Shown: positions 9,220 to 19,061 of the stretch, in pieces
How positions within the stretch are numbered: the stretch's first letter is position 1
Layout of the letters: each line of letters starts with the position of its first letter
Source of the DNA: Deltaproteobacteria bacterium
GTDB lineage: Bacteria > Desulfobacterota > Desulfomonilia > UBA1062
Direction of reading: 5' to 3'
Assembly (NCBI GenBank): GCA_018434685.1
Contig: JAHDOV010000009.1
Coordinates: 26,164-90,163 of the forward strand
Length of the DNA: 64,000 nucleotides
Made by a program: the position numbers and the translations under genes
Notes under the pieces: model-generated
Seen by the model: the letters and a program-made list of their open reading frames with translations, nothing else
What the model was told of the DNA's origin: nothing
Databases searched by the model: none

Positions 9220-9502
9220 CCTGGTATCCCTTCTTTTGCCGTTTGTCCGGAGAGTGCCTCGGGATCTCTGCTGCGGCACGACCCATTCTCGTCTGTCCGG
9301 CTTCTCTCACGGCATGCTTCCACGCACCGGTGTCTTAGTACTTAACAATAGCGCCCCGTCAGGGCAGTGCAAGACTGCGGGGACTATAATTCACCCCTCA
9401 TATTGTTTCAGTGGGGGTGGAACACTACTATTATTCATAGCAATCAGCCTGGCTTCATGCAGTCACCGTGCAGGTGTTGTTCGTCCACAAGGGAGGATGC
9501 AG

Positions 9503-10621
9503 ATGGATCGGAAACAGGGCAGCCGGATCGTTTTTGTCGGCGGAGGACACGCCCACCTCTACTCCCTGCTCCATGCCGACCGGCTCATCCGGGAAGGCGC
9601 CGAGGTTGTCCTGGTCGGTCCGGATCAGTACCACTACTATTCAGGAATGGGCCCCGGCATGCTCTCGCGCATATACGGGCCCGACGATGTCCGCATCGAT
9701 GTGCAGAGACTGATCGAGTCCCGCGGCGGACGTTTCGTCAGGGGAGAGGTAACCGGAATCGATCCCGGCGCCAGGTCGCTTTCCATCGATACCGGAGAGA
9801 GTCTCGAATATGACATCGTGTCCTTCAACCTGGGCAGTTACGTCCCGGCGGATCTCATCACCGGGGCAGAAAACGAGGCCTACCCGGTCAAGCCCATCAA
9901 GAATCTCGAGGCTCTCAGGCAGGCAATCTTAGCGTACATCCATGCCTCGACACCCAGGATCCTCGTCATCGGGGCAGGACCTGCCGGCGTGGAGATCACC
10001 GGAAACATCCTGCGCCTCGTGAACAACAGCGCTGCCAGGGCAGACGTCACGCTGGCCGGTGCAGAAGAGCGGCTATTGCCGAGGTTCCCGTTAAAGGCAG
10101 GTCTCCTTGCCCAAGAGTCACTCTCCGGCCGGGGGGTAACGATCATGCCCAGCTGCCAGGTCTCTTCACTGGAAAAAGGCACAGCACGCACTGCCGACGG
10201 CAACGAAATCCCCTACGACCTGGCGGTCCTCACCACCGGCATCCGCCCGAAACAGGTTTATGAAGGCTCCGGCATCGAGACCGCACCGAATGGCTCTCTC
10301 CTGGTGAATGAGTTCCTCCAGAGTACCTCTCACCCCGCTGTATTCGGGGGTGGCGACTGTATAACCTTCAGGAAGCAACACCTCGATATGGTCGGGGTGT
10401 ATGCCGTCAAACAGGCCCCGGTCCTGTTCGACAATATCCGTGCACGCCTCCTTGGAGAACCGCTGAAAGAGTTCGTTCCCCAGAAGACCTATCTCCTCAT
10501 CTTCAACCTCGGCGATGGCACGGCGATATTTGTCCGCAGCCCGATCGTGTTCAGGGCAAAGTGGGCCTTCACACTCAAAGACACCATAGACCGGCGCTTT
10601 ATCTCACGGTTTCAGCGGTAA
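9503..10621 (+). CDS. FAD-dependent NADH-dehydrogenase-like oxidoreductase of the SelD-associated type
   Basis: A 372-residue flavoprotein with an N-terminal dinucleotide motif IVFVGGGHAHLYSL, an NAD(P) motif VIGAGPAGVEITGN near residue 155 and a C-terminal GGGDC FAD motif. It belongs to the NDH-2/sulfide:quinone reductase superfamily; the GGGHAH and YYSGMGPGML segments resemble the subfamily fused to or linked with selenide-water dikinase (SelD). That subfamily call is from memory of the motifs. Start: AAGGGAGG ends six bases before ATG 9503. The upstream part of the open frame overlaps the TVP38 gene. It ends 28 bp before the UGA-containing rhodanese gene, so the pair is probably one transcript; electron donor and acceptor are unknown. 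Confidence 0.82.
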   Translation: MDRKQGSRIVFVGGGHAHLYSLLHADRLIREGAEVVLVGPDQYHYYSGMGPGMLSRIYGPDDVRIDVQRLIESRGGRFVRGEVTGIDPGARSLSIDTGESLEYDIVSFNLGSYVPADLITGAENEAYPVKPIKNLEALRQAILAYIHASTPRILVIGAGPAGVEITGNILRLVNNSAARADVTLAGAEERLLPRFPLKAGLLAQESLSGRGVTIMPSCQVSSLEKGTARTADGNEIPYDLAVLTTGIRPKQVYEGSGIETAPNGSLLVNEFLQSTSHPAVFGGGDCITFRKQHLDMVGVYAVKQAPVLFDNIRARLLGEPLKEFVPQKTYLLIFNLGDGTAIFVRSPIVFRAKWAFTLKDTIDRRFISRFQR

Positions 10622-10649
10622 ATAAAATTATCGACAGGGGGTGATGGAT

Positions 10650-11483
10650 ATGAGATTTCTGGATCTGTTCACCCGGGTAAAATCAATGGATGCGGGTCGC
10701 ACGAAACAGATGATGGATGAGCAGCCCCTGGGTTCGTACACCGCCTTGGATGTGAGGGAACCCGAAGAATACGAACAGGGACATATCCCGGGGGCGCTGC
10801 TCATACCGCTGTCCCAACTTTCTGCACGCATGGGGGAGATCGATCGCCGCAAACCCGTGGTGGCGTACTGAAGATCCGGGGTCCGCAGCAGGTCTGCTGC
10901 AAACCTCCTGGCCAGTCACGGGTTCGATGCCGCAACCATGACCGGTGGATTTGCCGCCTGGAACGGTCTTTCTTCCACGGCGCCCCCGGATCAGGGGATC
11001 TTCCTCATCGAAGGCAATGAGACTCCGGACGAGCTCTACGCGCTGGCATACGGGCTCGAGCAGGGAAATCACCGTTTCTATGCAACCCTGTCCGGACGAT
11101 CGACGGATCAGGGTGCGCAGTCATTGTTCCGGATGCTTGCAGAACTGGAAGAACGTCACATGGACCGCCTCTGGGAGTTGTACGCAAAGCGCTACGAGGG
11201 CCGTGTAGAGAGATCGGTCTTTGAAACGACCGTGGTGGCGAACATCCTCGAAAACGCAACGCCCCTGGATGAGCTGATCGAGGAGTCTTCGGAGTTCTTC
11301 CGGGATAAGGTCGAAAGCATCGAATTCTCCATGGCTCTCGAGACGGACGCCCTGGACCTGTACCTGAAAATTGCGCAGAGGGTACCTGAAGGCGAAGCCA
11401 GGGAGCTGTTTCTCTCGCTTGCAGAGGAAGAAAGAAGGCACCTGGAACTGCTGAGGGTCCTTTACCGTCAGCAGACCCCGTGA
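10650..11483 (+). CDS. Selenocysteine rhodanese fused to a ferritin-like diiron domain (reads through TGA 10869-10871)
   Basis: One 277-residue frame interrupted only by TGA. Residues 30-105 are a rhodanese domain (ALDVREPEEYEQGHIPGA; after the TGA, RSGVRSRSAANLL and GGFAAWNG). The TGA is codon 74, exactly where the persulfide-forming Cys of the CRxGxR loop belongs, giving U-RSGVR. Residues 125-270 are rubrerythrin/ferritin-like with E137, E167-xx-H170, E231 and E261-xx-H264 as candidate diiron ligands. A SECIS-like hairpin starts just after the TGA. Start 10650 is chosen because AGGGGG lies eight bases upstream; GTG 10641 and ATG 10644 overlap that site. Stopping at TGA would yield a rhodanese without its active site. 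Predicted roles are sulfur or selenium transfer and peroxide or iron handling; the substrate is unknown. Confidence 0.85.
10878..10907 (+). promoter_or_regulatory. Bacterial SECIS element in the rhodanese gene
   Basis: Immediately after TGA 10869-10871. The six-pair stem is GCAGCA (10885-10890) with TGCTGC (10895-10900), capped by loop GGTC (10891-10894). Below a CC/AA internal loop, GGGGT (10878-10882) can pair with ACCTC (10903-10907) with one G-U. The loop begins 20 nt after the TGA. The core GCAGGTCTGC matches the apical part of the Escherichia coli fdhF SECIS as I remember it, where the loop lies at a nearly identical distance. Confidence 0.82.
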
Positions 11484-11611
11484 CCCGATCTCGACTGCCC
11501 CGTCCTTGAATACCGGTGCCGTGCACGTATTATGTACCTGCGCTTGTGGTTGAACCACAGAGCTCGTGCATGCACTCCTACACGAGGAGACCGTTACAGG
11601 AGGAAGGATAT

Positions 11612-12223
11612 ATGAACGTACTGATCGTGTATTATTCTCTCTATGGCCATATTCACCGGATGGCCCAGGCCGTGGCCGAGGGGGTGAAAGAGGTGGACGG
11701 CGCACAGGTACGGCTTCGCCGTGTCCCGGAAACGCTGACTGCCGAGGTGATCCGGAGTATGGGGGCGCTCGAGGCGCAAAAGTCTTTTTCCCACGTGCCC
11801 ATCTGTTCCGTGGAGGAGCTTGCCCTCTCAGACACCATCATCTTCGGAACCCCGACCCGGTTCGGCAACATGTGCGGCCAGATGAGGCAGTTCCTCGATG
11901 CCACCGGTTCGCTCTGGGCAGCAGATGCCCTGGTGGGCAAGGTGGCGAGCGTATTTACCAGCACCGCCACCCAGCATGGCGGCCAGGAATCAACCATCCT
12001 GAGTTTTCACACCACCCTGCTGCATCACGGGATGATCATTGTGGGCCTGCCGTACTCGTTCAAGGGGCAGACGATTATCGATGAGGTGACCGGGGGCTCT
12101 CCCTACGGTGCATCGACTATCGCGGCATCGGACGGAAGCCGCATGCCGAGCACGAACGAGCTCGAAGCTGCACGGTTCCAGGGAAGACATGTTGCGACGA
12201 TTGCCTCGAAGCTCGTTCGTTAG
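11612..12223 (+). CDS. wrbA: NAD(P)H:quinone oxidoreductase, WrbA family flavoprotein
   Basis: Flavodoxin-like FMN protein that performs two-electron reduction of quinones. The 203-residue product has the FMN-phosphate loop [12 protein letters not shown] at the N-terminus, [17 protein letters not shown] and the WrbA-typical [12 protein letters not shown] and [11 protein letters not shown] segments. ATG at 11612 follows AGGAGGAAGG; upstream in-frame codons are not supported. The stop overlaps the etfA stop on the opposite strand by four bases. Confidence 0.92.
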   Translation: MNVLIVYYSLYGHIHRMAQAVAEGVKEVDGAQVRLRRVPETLTAEVIRSMGALEAQKSFSHVPICSVEELALSDTIIFGTPTRFGNMCGQMRQFLDATGSLWAADALVGKVASVFTSTATQHGGQESTILSFHTTLLHHGMIIVGLPYSFKGQTIIDEVTGGSPYGASTIAASDGSRMPSTNELEAARFQGRHVATIASKLVR

Positions 12224-13221
12224 CTCCGGATCCGCCTCTTCAACTCCCTGATGAATGCGGTGCAGACCTGATTTGCATCCGCGACAATGGCCACGTCGGC
12301 CATCTTCATCATGGCGGCATTGGGGTTCTTGTTCACGGCGATGATGAAGTCGGCGTTCGTGATGCCTGCGGTATGCTGGATGGCACCGCTGATCCCGAAG
12401 GAGAGCAGGACCTTGGGTTGTATGTGCTTGTCGGCCTGGCCGACCAGGGCCTCTTCTTCGGCCCACTTAGAGTACACCACCGGCCTGGTTGCACCCACTT
12501 CTCCCCCGAGAATCCTGGCAAGATCGTAGAGATTTCTGAATTTCTTCCTGCTGCCCATCCCCCTGCCGCCGCACACCACGACCGCAGCGTCTTCGATCTT
12601 CTGCTCCCTGGGGGGCTGCCTTTCGGAACTGATGAGCCGAACCCGGTCCCTGGGAAGGTTTGCCGGGAGAGGCACCCGGACGATCTCTCCTGCCGCTTCA
12701 TAGTTGTGCGGTATTTCCTGGAATGTTCCCGGCCGCACGGTGGCCATCTGCGGCCGCCTTCCGGGGGTGACGATCCGGGCGAGCACGTTCCCGCCGAAGG
12801 CGGGAGCGGTCTGGACCAGAAGACCTTCCTCGTTCATGTCGAGTCCCACGCAGTCTGCCGTGAGTCCGGTCTTGAGCCGTTTGGAAACCCTCGGCGCGAA
12901 TTCCCTGCCGAACGAGGTGGCACCCACGAGGATGATCTCCGGATCATACGTAAGCGCAAGCCGTTCCATCAATGCCACGTACAGGTCGGTGCTGTAACTT
13001 TTGAGCATCGGGTGGTCGGTAACAAAGACCTTCTTCGCACCGTGGGCAATGTATTCGCCGACCCACTCGTCCACCTCGTGCCCGAACACAACGGCGCAGA
13101 CCTCGGCATCGATCTTTTGGGCCAGGTCCGTGGCCCTTGACAGCAGCTGCAGGGTCACCCGGTTCTGAAAATAGTTCCGGTAATCTCCGAATACCCAGAT
13201 ACTGCGCGTCTTCTCAGCCAT
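12220..13221 (-). CDS. etfA: Electron transfer flavoprotein alpha subunit
   Basis: FAD-carrying subunit that takes electrons from acyl-CoA dehydrogenases. The 333-residue product has an N-terminal ETF domain and the C-terminal FAD domain with [39 protein letters not shown] and [15 protein letters not shown], all family signatures. No ferredoxin domain is attached, unlike many EtfA of anaerobes. The start overlaps the end of etfB by eight bases, indicating translational coupling. Operon order: acyl-CoA dehydrogenase, etfB, etfA. Confidence 0.95.
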   Translation of the reverse strand: MAEKTRSIWVFGDYRNYFQNRVTLQLLSRATDLAQKIDAEVCAVVFGHEVDEWVGEYIAHGAKKVFVTDHPMLKSYSTDLYVALMERLALTYDPEIILVGATSFGREFAPRVSKRLKTGLTADCVGLDMNEEGLLVQTAPAFGGNVLARIVTPGRRPQMATVRPGTFQEIPHNYEAAGEIVRVPLPANLPRDRVRLISSERQPPREQKIEDAAVVVCGGRGMGSRKKFRNLYDLARILGGEVGATRPVVYSKWAEEEALVGQADKHIQPKVLLSFGISGAIQHTAGITNADFIIAVNKNPNAAMMKMADVAIVADANQVCTAFIRELKRRIRS

Positions 13222-14047
13222 GGCTCTGCCTGTCCACCTTCAAGTCTTTCCTGATGACGCTCCCGATCCTGTCGTCAAAACGCTCGAACAGCTCTTCCAC
13301 GATCTTTTTCGGCGCCCCGGTCAGCACGATATTCTTCTTCTCGGCCGTGGGTGAAAAGACATCGAGGATCCTCGTGGGAGAGCCCTGAATGCCGGTCATG
13401 GCCTCATCGAGCCCGAGATCGTCCGCGCTCACGATCAGGATATTCGGCTCGTCGAATGCATCCTGGAGACCCGCCAGGGGCGTATAGCGCGGTACATAGT
13501 TGTGCGTGGTCAGGGTGATCAGTCCCGGCATGTCCATCTCGAGGGTCTCGAGAAAATTGTCGGATACCCGCCTGATGGTTATCGAGCCGTCACCGAGCTG
13601 CACATGCTCGGCATAGGCGATCACCGGGATATCGAGCTCCTCTGCCAGCTGCGGACCCACCTGGGCGGTCTCGCTGTCGCTCGTGTGGCAGCCGCAGAGG
13701 ATGAGATCGAAATCCGGGCAGAAGATCTCTATGGCCCGTGCCAGGGTGTATGAGGTCACGAGGGTGTCCGCCCCGGCCATCTTCCTGTCAGAGAGCATGA
13801 GGCAGCGGTCTGCGCCCATGGCGATAGCCTCCCGGAGGACCTCCTCTGCCATGGGCGGTCCCATGGTTATGGCCGTGATGTGCCCGTCATGTTCGGCCTT
13901 GAGCCGGAGCGCCGCCTCGAGCGCATGCTTGCATGCGGGGTTCATCATCCCCTCGGCGAGGTCCCGCTTCAGCGACCCGGTTCCGGTATCCCACGGGAGC
14001 TCGGTCACCATGGGGACCTGTTTCATGCACACGATCATCTTCAACAT
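13214..14047 (-). CDS. etfB: Electron transfer flavoprotein beta subunit
   Basis: Partner of EtfA; together they pass electrons from acyl-CoA dehydrogenase to the quinone pool or, in bifurcating forms, to ferredoxin. The 277-residue product has MIVCMKQVP at the N-terminus, a MNPACKHALEAALRL segment and the beta-subunit signature region DLILCGCHTSDSETAQVGPQLAE. ATG at 14047 has AAAGGG nine bases upstream; an in-frame TTG at 14053 is less likely. Whether the complex bifurcates cannot be told by reading. Confidence 0.94.
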   Translation of the reverse strand: MLKMIVCMKQVPMVTELPWDTGTGSLKRDLAEGMMNPACKHALEAALRLKAEHDGHITAITMGPPMAEEVLREAIAMGADRCLMLSDRKMAGADTLVTSYTLARAIEIFCPDFDLILCGCHTSDSETAQVGPQLAEELDIPVIAYAEHVQLGDGSITIRRVSDNFLETLEMDMPGLITLTTHNYVPRYTPLAGLQDAFDEPNILIVSADDLGLDEAMTGIQGSPTRILDVFSPTAEKKNIVLTGAPKKIVEELFERFDDRIGSVIRKDLKVDRQSHG

Positions 14048-14063
14048 CTGCAAAAGCCCTTTA

Positions 14064-15212
14064 TCACATCGGCTCCGTCAATACCGAGCGCGAAATGACC
14101 ATGCGCTGGACCTCGCTGGTCCCCTCGTATATCTCCGTCACCTTTGCATCCCTGAAATATCGCTCCACGTCGTATTCACGGGAGTATCCGTAGCCGCCGT
14201 GAATCTGTACCGCCTGGCCGGTTATCCGCGATGCCACACCGCTGCAGTACAGCTTTGCCATGGCTGCCTCCTTGCTGAATTTCCTGCCTGCATCCTTCAG
14301 TGCACAGACCCGGTATACGAGGAGCCTGGAGGCATCGATCTCGGTGGCCATGTCCGCGAGCATGTTCTGGATGGTCTGGAACGATGAAATGGGTTTCCTG
14401 AACTGCTGGCGCTCCTTGGAATATTTTACCGATGCCTCGAATGCCGCCTGGGCGATTCCCACTGCCTGCGCACCGATCCCGATACGTCCGGTATCCAGCG
14501 CACTCAGCCCGATCTTCATGCCTTCTCCCTCTTTGCCCAGGAGATTTTCCTTGGGCACACGGCAGTCTTCAAAGAAGAGCGACGAAACCGGGTTCGCCCG
14601 CATCCCGCAGAGGTCTTCGATCTCGCCAACGGAGAAACCGGGCAGGTCTTTTTCCATGATGAACACACTGGCTCCGCCCCCCCCTCTTTCCGGGTCGGTG
14701 ATGGCAAAGATGAGCGGCAGCGCGCACACCCCGCCGTTTGTCACGAATATCTTGGTGCCGTTGATGATATACGAGTCACCGTCGCGCACCGCATTCGTCT
14801 CGACACCCCCGGCATCCGACCCCGCGTTTGCCTCGGTGAGGCAGAATGCACCGATACACTCGCCGCTTGAGAGTTTCGGGATATAGCGCTGTTTCTGCTC
14901 GGCTGTCCCGTATTTCAGGATCGGGTAGATGCCGACGCTGTTGTGGACCGTGATACACAGGCCCACAGCCCCGCTCACGCGGGATATCTCTTCGATGGTT
15001 ATCGCATAGCTGATGCTGTCGATATCCGCACCGCCGTACTTTCTGGGCACCTGGAGCCCGAAGAAGTTCAACGGCCGCATCTTCTCGATGATCTCCCAGG
15101 GGAACCTTGCCTCCCGGTCGATCTCATGGGCAATGGGGCCAAGTTCGGCCTCGGCAAATTCCCGCACGGTCTTGCGGACCAGTTTATGCTTCATGCACGG
15201 GTTGAATTCCAC
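14064..15212 (-). CDS. Acyl-CoA dehydrogenase
   Basis: FAD enzyme that introduces a 2,3-double bond in an acyl-CoA. The 382-residue product shows the family signatures GAFCLTEANAGSDAGG and GYGYSREYDVERYFRD, and a catalytic Glu in TEIYEGTSEVQR, the position used by short- and medium-chain enzymes. The start is a GTG with GAAGGAG ten bases upstream. It is 16 bp ahead of etfB, so it probably donates electrons to this Etf. The acyl substrate is not determined; butyryl- or glutaryl/benzylsuccinyl-type substrates are possible. Confidence 0.93.
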   Translation of the reverse strand: MEFNPCMKHKLVRKTVREFAEAELGPIAHEIDREARFPWEIIEKMRPLNFFGLQVPRKYGGADIDSISYAITIEEISRVSGAVGLCITVHNSVGIYPILKYGTAEQKQRYIPKLSSGECIGAFCLTEANAGSDAGGVETNAVRDGDSYIINGTKIFVTNGGVCALPLIFAITDPERGGGGASVFIMEKDLPGFSVGEIEDLCGMRANPVSSLFFEDCRVPKENLLGKEGEGMKIGLSALDTGRIGIGAQAVGIAQAAFEASVKYSKERQQFRKPISSFQTIQNMLADMATEIDASRLLVYRVCALKDAGRKFSKEAAMAKLYCSGVASRITGQAVQIHGGYGYSREYDVERYFRDAKVTEIYEGTSEVQRMVISRSVLTEPM

Positions 15213-15585
15213 GCTCAGTTCACTCCTTCGGCCATTCCCGGTTCACTGTACTCTCCCGGGGCATGGCGCTGGAGGATAACGTAAAATCCGCCAAAGTTCA
15301 AGTGGATGCGTTCGAACGGTATCCGCGCCCATGAACAGCCAGGTATGCCGCAGTCAGCGGGGCACGAATAAATGCCGATAGGGCGTGGGGGTATCTTATA
15401 TATGCCTCTGATATTGCGTATGAAATTAATATGTGATAATGAGTCGTGCGTTCCTTCATCAGGCAGTTTCATCACAGGGAAACAAAACAACGGGCTTGAG
15501 AGCACCTTGAATAAGTGCAGGAAAGAAACTACAAGAAGGAAATTGCAGCAGCCAGCGGTTTGCGCAGAAACTAACAGGAGGCACT
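15213..15585. other. Divergent intergenic region upstream of htpG
   Basis: About 370 bp between the divergent acyl-CoA dehydrogenase gene and htpG. It becomes AT-rich near 15400-15440 (with a weak TTGCGT/GATAAT pair) and should hold both promoters. No CIRCE repeat was found and no clear heat-shock promoter could be named. Confidence 0.4.
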
Positions 15586-17550
15586 ATGGAGACGAAAAAA
15601 GAGACGCGGCAGTTCAAAACAGAGGTTCAACAGCTCCTGAAGCTGATCATCAATTCACTGTATTCTCATCCCGAGATCTTTCTGCGGGAGCTCATATCCA
15701 ATGCATCGGATGCGATCGACAAGATCCGGTTCAGGTCGCAGACCGAACCTGACATCCTCGGCAACGATGCGGTCTTCAGGATAAAGATCGTCCCTGACCG
15801 GGAAAACGCCACCCTGTCGATTGTGGACAACGGGATCGGCATGGGGCACGACGAGGTGGTCGAGAATATCGGCACTATTGCACAGAGCGGAACGAGGGCG
15901 TTCCTGCAGGCCATAGAAGAGGCGAAGAAGAAGGACTCCCTTACCCCGGAGATGATCGGACAGTTCGGTGTAGGGTTCTACAGCTCGTTCATCGTTGCCG
16001 ACAAGGTGACCCTCATCACGCGCGCAGCCGGGGAAGATACCGCGACGAAATGGGAATCGAACGGCGACGGCTCGTACACCATCGAGGAAACCACGAAGGA
16101 TTCCCGGGGCACCACGGTTATCCTCCATCTGAAGAAGACCGCCGATGGCGAGCAGGACTATACGGACGAGTGGACCATCAGGGATATCGTGAAGCACCAC
16201 TCCGACTTCGTCAGCTATCCGGTCGTCATGGACGTGGAAAAGGTCGAGCCCATTCCCGAGGAAAAGCTCATCCGGGACAAGGAGGGCAAGCCGGTCGGCA
16301 ACACCACCCAGAAGGTCTTTGCCGAAGAGACGCTCAACTCCATGAAGGCAATCTGGGCAAAGAACAAATCGCAGGTAACAGACGATGAGTACGATGAATT
16401 CTACAAGCACATCAGCCACGACTGGAACCCGCCGATGGAGCGCCTCCACATAAAATTCGAGGGGACCACCGAGTACACGGCCCTGCTCTATATCCCGTCA
16501 AAGATGCCGTTTGATCTTCACATGAGAGAGCCCAAGCACGGGATCAACCTCTACTGCAAGCGGGTCTTCATCATGGATGACTGCAAAGAGCTGGTTCCCG
16601 AGTATTTCAGCTTCGTCCAGGGGGTGGTCGATGCACCGGACCTGAACCTCAACATCAGCCGGGAGATCCTGCAGAAAGACTCGCTCGTGAAAAACATCCG
16701 CAAGAATCTCATCAAACGGCTCTTCGGCCTGCTCGAAGAGATGGATCAGGAAAAATACGACCGGTTCTATGCGGAATTCGGTCCGGTCCTCAAGGTGGGC
16801 ATCCCCACGGACTATGAAAACAAAGAGAGGATTGCAAAGCTCCTGAGGTACCGGACCACGAAATCGGCAGAGAAATACATCTCCCTGAAGGAGTACGTGG
16901 ATCGGATGAAACCGGACCAGGAAGACATCTACTACATCACGGGAGAGAACTTGACCGCGCTGCTCAACTCCCCGCACCTGGAGAGGCTCAAGGACAAAGA
17001 CATCGAGGTGGTCCTCATGAGTGACCCCGTGGATGAGTGGGTGGTCCAGGGCCTGCAGAAGTATGAGGGCAAGAAGCTCAGGAGCGCAGAAAAGGGAGAC
17101 CTCGGCCTGGACAGCGTAGACGATGAGACAAAGAGCCAGTATTCCGCCCTGTTCGATTTTATCAGGACCAGGCTGGAATCCAAGATCAAGGAGGTGAAAC
17201 CCTCCACGCACCTGAAGCACTCCGTTGCGTGCCTGTCCGGTGATTCCTACGACATGAGCGCGTACATGGAGAAGATCCTCAAGGCGACCGGGCAGAAGGC
17301 CGAGCCTGCAAAGCGCGTACTTGAGCTGAACATAGACCACCCGGCTATCACCAGGATAAAGGCACTGTTCGAACATGACAAGGGCGACCCGGTGCTTGCC
17401 GACTACGCCGACCTCCTGCTCGATCTCGCCGTCATATCCGAAGGCGGCAAGCTCGACGATCCTGCGCGGTTCTCCAAGACCATCGGGAACCTCATGGCCC
17501 AGGCGCTTGTCATGGACGATTTCGTGGAAACCGATGCCGTCGAGGTATGA
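15586..17550 (+). CDS. htpG: Molecular chaperone HtpG (Hsp90)
   Basis: Cytoplasmic ATP-dependent Hsp90 chaperone, 654 residues, close to the bacterial norm. N-terminal GHKL ATPase motifs are intact: [24 protein letters not shown], and [15 protein letters not shown]. The middle domain has [11 protein letters not shown] and [10 protein letters not shown], and the C-terminal dimerisation domain follows. ATG at 15586 follows AGGAGG. A strong terminator lies 54 bp beyond the stop, so it is likely a single-gene unit. Confidence 0.97.
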   Translation: METKKETRQFKTEVQQLLKLIINSLYSHPEIFLRELISNASDAIDKIRFRSQTEPDILGNDAVFRIKIVPDRENATLSIVDNGIGMGHDEVVENIGTIAQSGTRAFLQAIEEAKKKDSLTPEMIGQFGVGFYSSFIVADKVTLITRAAGEDTATKWESNGDGSYTIEETTKDSRGTTVILHLKKTADGEQDYTDEWTIRDIVKHHSDFVSYPVVMDVEKVEPIPEEKLIRDKEGKPVGNTTQKVFAEETLNSMKAIWAKNKSQVTDDEYDEFYKHISHDWNPPMERLHIKFEGTTEYTALLYIPSKMPFDLHMREPKHGINLYCKRVFIMDDCKELVPEYFSFVQGVVDAPDLNLNISREILQKDSLVKNIRKNLIKRLFGLLEEMDQEKYDRFYAEFGPVLKVGIPTDYENKERIAKLLRYRTTKSAEKYISLKEYVDRMKPDQEDIYYITGENLTALLNSPHLERLKDKDIEVVLMSDPVDEWVVQGLQKYEGKKLRSAEKGDLGLDSVDDETKSQYSALFDFIRTRLESKIKEVKPSTHLKHSVACLSGDSYDMSAYMEKILKATGQKAEPAKRVLELNIDHPAITRIKALFEHDKGDPVLADYADLLLDLAVISEGGKLDDPARFSKTIGNLMAQALVMDDFVETDAVEV

Positions 17551-17603
17551 TGAGCGGGAGTACAATCAGTACGCTATAGTCAGAGCGTAGCGCTGAATAC
17601 AAA

Positions 17604-17634
17604 GGGGGCCCTGATTGATCAGGGTCCCCTTTTC
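17604..17634 (+). terminator. Rho-independent terminator of htpG
   Basis: GGGGCCCTGA and TCAGGGTCCCC arms around a TTGA loop, followed by TTTT. Confidence 0.85.
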
Positions 17635-17657
17635 TATCACTGTCTCAGTTCAGGTGA

Positions 17658-17822
17658 TCAGTTGTTCCACGCGATCTCTTCAACAGCATCGGGATAGTCT
17701 GTGAGGTATCCCAGGCAGGCATCATTATCAACGGTAATGTATGCAAGGACTCCGATCCCATCCGGTGCCTCGGTGGCTTCAGCTACATCGGTGCCTGTTC
17801 CGGAACCAGGCCGCTTGCTCCT
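17658..17822 (-). pseudogene. Possible fragment of a secreted or acidic protein
   Basis: The minus-strand frame reads [20 protein letters not shown], then [20 protein letters not shown] and IAWNN before a TGA at 17658. It looks protein-like but has no start codon: a TAA precedes it, and the only nearby ATG ([12 protein letters not shown]) is in another frame. Either a frameshifted remnant or a chance frame. No family recognised. Confidence 0.3.
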
Positions 17823-17903
17823 TGTCCATTGATTTTACATAAATTACATCAGGAACGTTTTGTATTGCCGGGGTCTGTGATATATATGACCGGGGTAGTT
17901 TTC

Positions 17904-18362
17904 ATGTTGAAAAAAATCATACTTACCTTGATGGCTGCGGTGTATGCGCTGAGCCCCTATGATATCCTCCCGGATTTTCTCGTTGGGTTGGGATGGCTCG
18001 ACGACCTGCTCATCCTGTATCTGCTCTGGCGTTATGTATACAATCCCGTTCGGAAGAACTTTGATTCCGGGGGGCCCTTCCAGCAGGGACAGCGCTCCTA
18101 CCGGGAAGAGTCGGCATCCTCCGGCCGGGAAGAAACAGCAGGCAGGAACGGACCGAAGCAGGGGTCTACCGCTGCAGACCCCTATGCCATACTCGGTATC
18201 GGCAAGGATGCATCGACCGAGGAGATCCAGAAGGCATACAAGCGGCTGGCCGGAAAGTATCACCCGGACAAGGTTCAGCACCTCGGAGAAGAATTCCGGG
18301 AACTCGCGGAAAAACGCTTCAAGGAGATTCAGCAGGCCTATGATCATCTCACAAGGCGATGA
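17904..18362 (+). CDS. J-domain protein with N-terminal DUF1232-like membrane segment
   Basis: A 152-residue protein. Residues 1-45 carry the DUF1232 signature ([12 protein letters not shown] followed by [16 protein letters not shown]), forming one or two membrane helices. A Gly/Ser/Glu-rich linker leads to a C-terminal J domain ([20 protein letters not shown], then [11 protein letters not shown]) with the HPD tripeptide that stimulates DnaK ATPase. It is therefore probably a membrane-anchored DnaK co-chaperone. Start is uncertain: ATG 17886 is in frame, and neither has a strong ribosome-binding site. Confidence 0.8.
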   Translation: MLKKIILTLMAAVYALSPYDILPDFLVGLGWLDDLLILYLLWRYVYNPVRKNFDSGGPFQQGQRSYREESASSGREETAGRNGPKQGSTAADPYAILGIGKDASTEEIQKAYKRLAGKYHPDKVQHLGEEFRELAEKRFKEIQQAYDHLTRR

Positions 18363-18523
18363 GAGTCCTTCCGGAATGAACAGAGGCCTTCCATCCATGA
18401 TGAATACACCCCTTCAAGTATGTTCACAAACAAGACGATAGTAGACAATAATGAGGCCGATGATGTATCACTACATCAGTTTGCCGGCCTCGCCGTTGAG
18501 GAAGCTGCTTGGGAGGAATATGC

Positions 18524-18907
18524 ATGATATCGAGGAAAGGAAATTCGGGCATGGATAATATTGTTGGACTGCTCGGCAAAGGTACCGAGTTTGAGGGCAA
18601 GCTGATCTTCGACGGCACCCTGCGGATCGACGGCAAATTCAAGGGAGAGGTCATCACCAAGGGCATTCTCGCCATCGGAGAAGGAGCGCTGGTGCACGCA
18701 GAGGTCGAGGCAGACACCATTATCGTGCGCGGCGAGATGCACGGCAACCTCAAGGCAACGAAAAAGATCGAGATCAAGGGCAACGGGAAGCTCTACGGCA
18801 ACATCAACACCCCTTCCCTCATCGTTGACGAAGGCGTGATCTTCGAGGGGAGCTGCCAGATGAACGGCAGGGAAAAGAACGTTGTCCCCTTTGATGTGAA
18901 AAAATAA
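18524..18907 (+). CDS. Bactofilin family cytoskeletal protein
   Basis: Forms filaments that organise the cell envelope. The 127-residue product is dominated by the bactofilin beta-helix: repeating short strands such as GKLIFDGTLRIDGKFKGEV, AIGEGALVHAEVEADTIIV and GNGKLYGNINTPSLIVDEG. ATG at 18524 lies eight bases after GGGAGG; an earlier TTG in frame overlaps that site. No M23 peptidase, a frequent partner, is next to it. Confidence 0.92.
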   Translation: MISRKGNSGMDNIVGLLGKGTEFEGKLIFDGTLRIDGKFKGEVITKGILAIGEGALVHAEVEADTIIVRGEMHGNLKATKKIEIKGNGKLYGNINTPSLIVDEGVIFEGSCQMNGREKNVVPFDVKK

Positions 18908-19061
18908 CCATCGGTTAAGGAACCCGCCTCTCCCGGTCCAGCCGGACAAACGCGTACAGGAGCCGGCATCAGTTCATGACCTGCCGTGCTCCTGCAAGGC
19001 AGGCACCCACCGCTGAAGACTTCACGGACTCAACGAGCCGGGGCTCTCCCCCCGGCTGAGA

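Noticed and set aside
6947..9310. A 787-codon open frame that would fuse an N-terminal extension to Zwf
   Set aside because: The first 270 codons are the wrong-frame shadow of the TVP38-like gene and have no family similarity; Zwf starts at 8500.
15213..15585. A CIRCE element or sigma-32 promoter upstream of htpG
   Set aside because: No TTAGCACTC-N9-GAGTGCTAA repeat and no clear heat-shock hexamers were seen.
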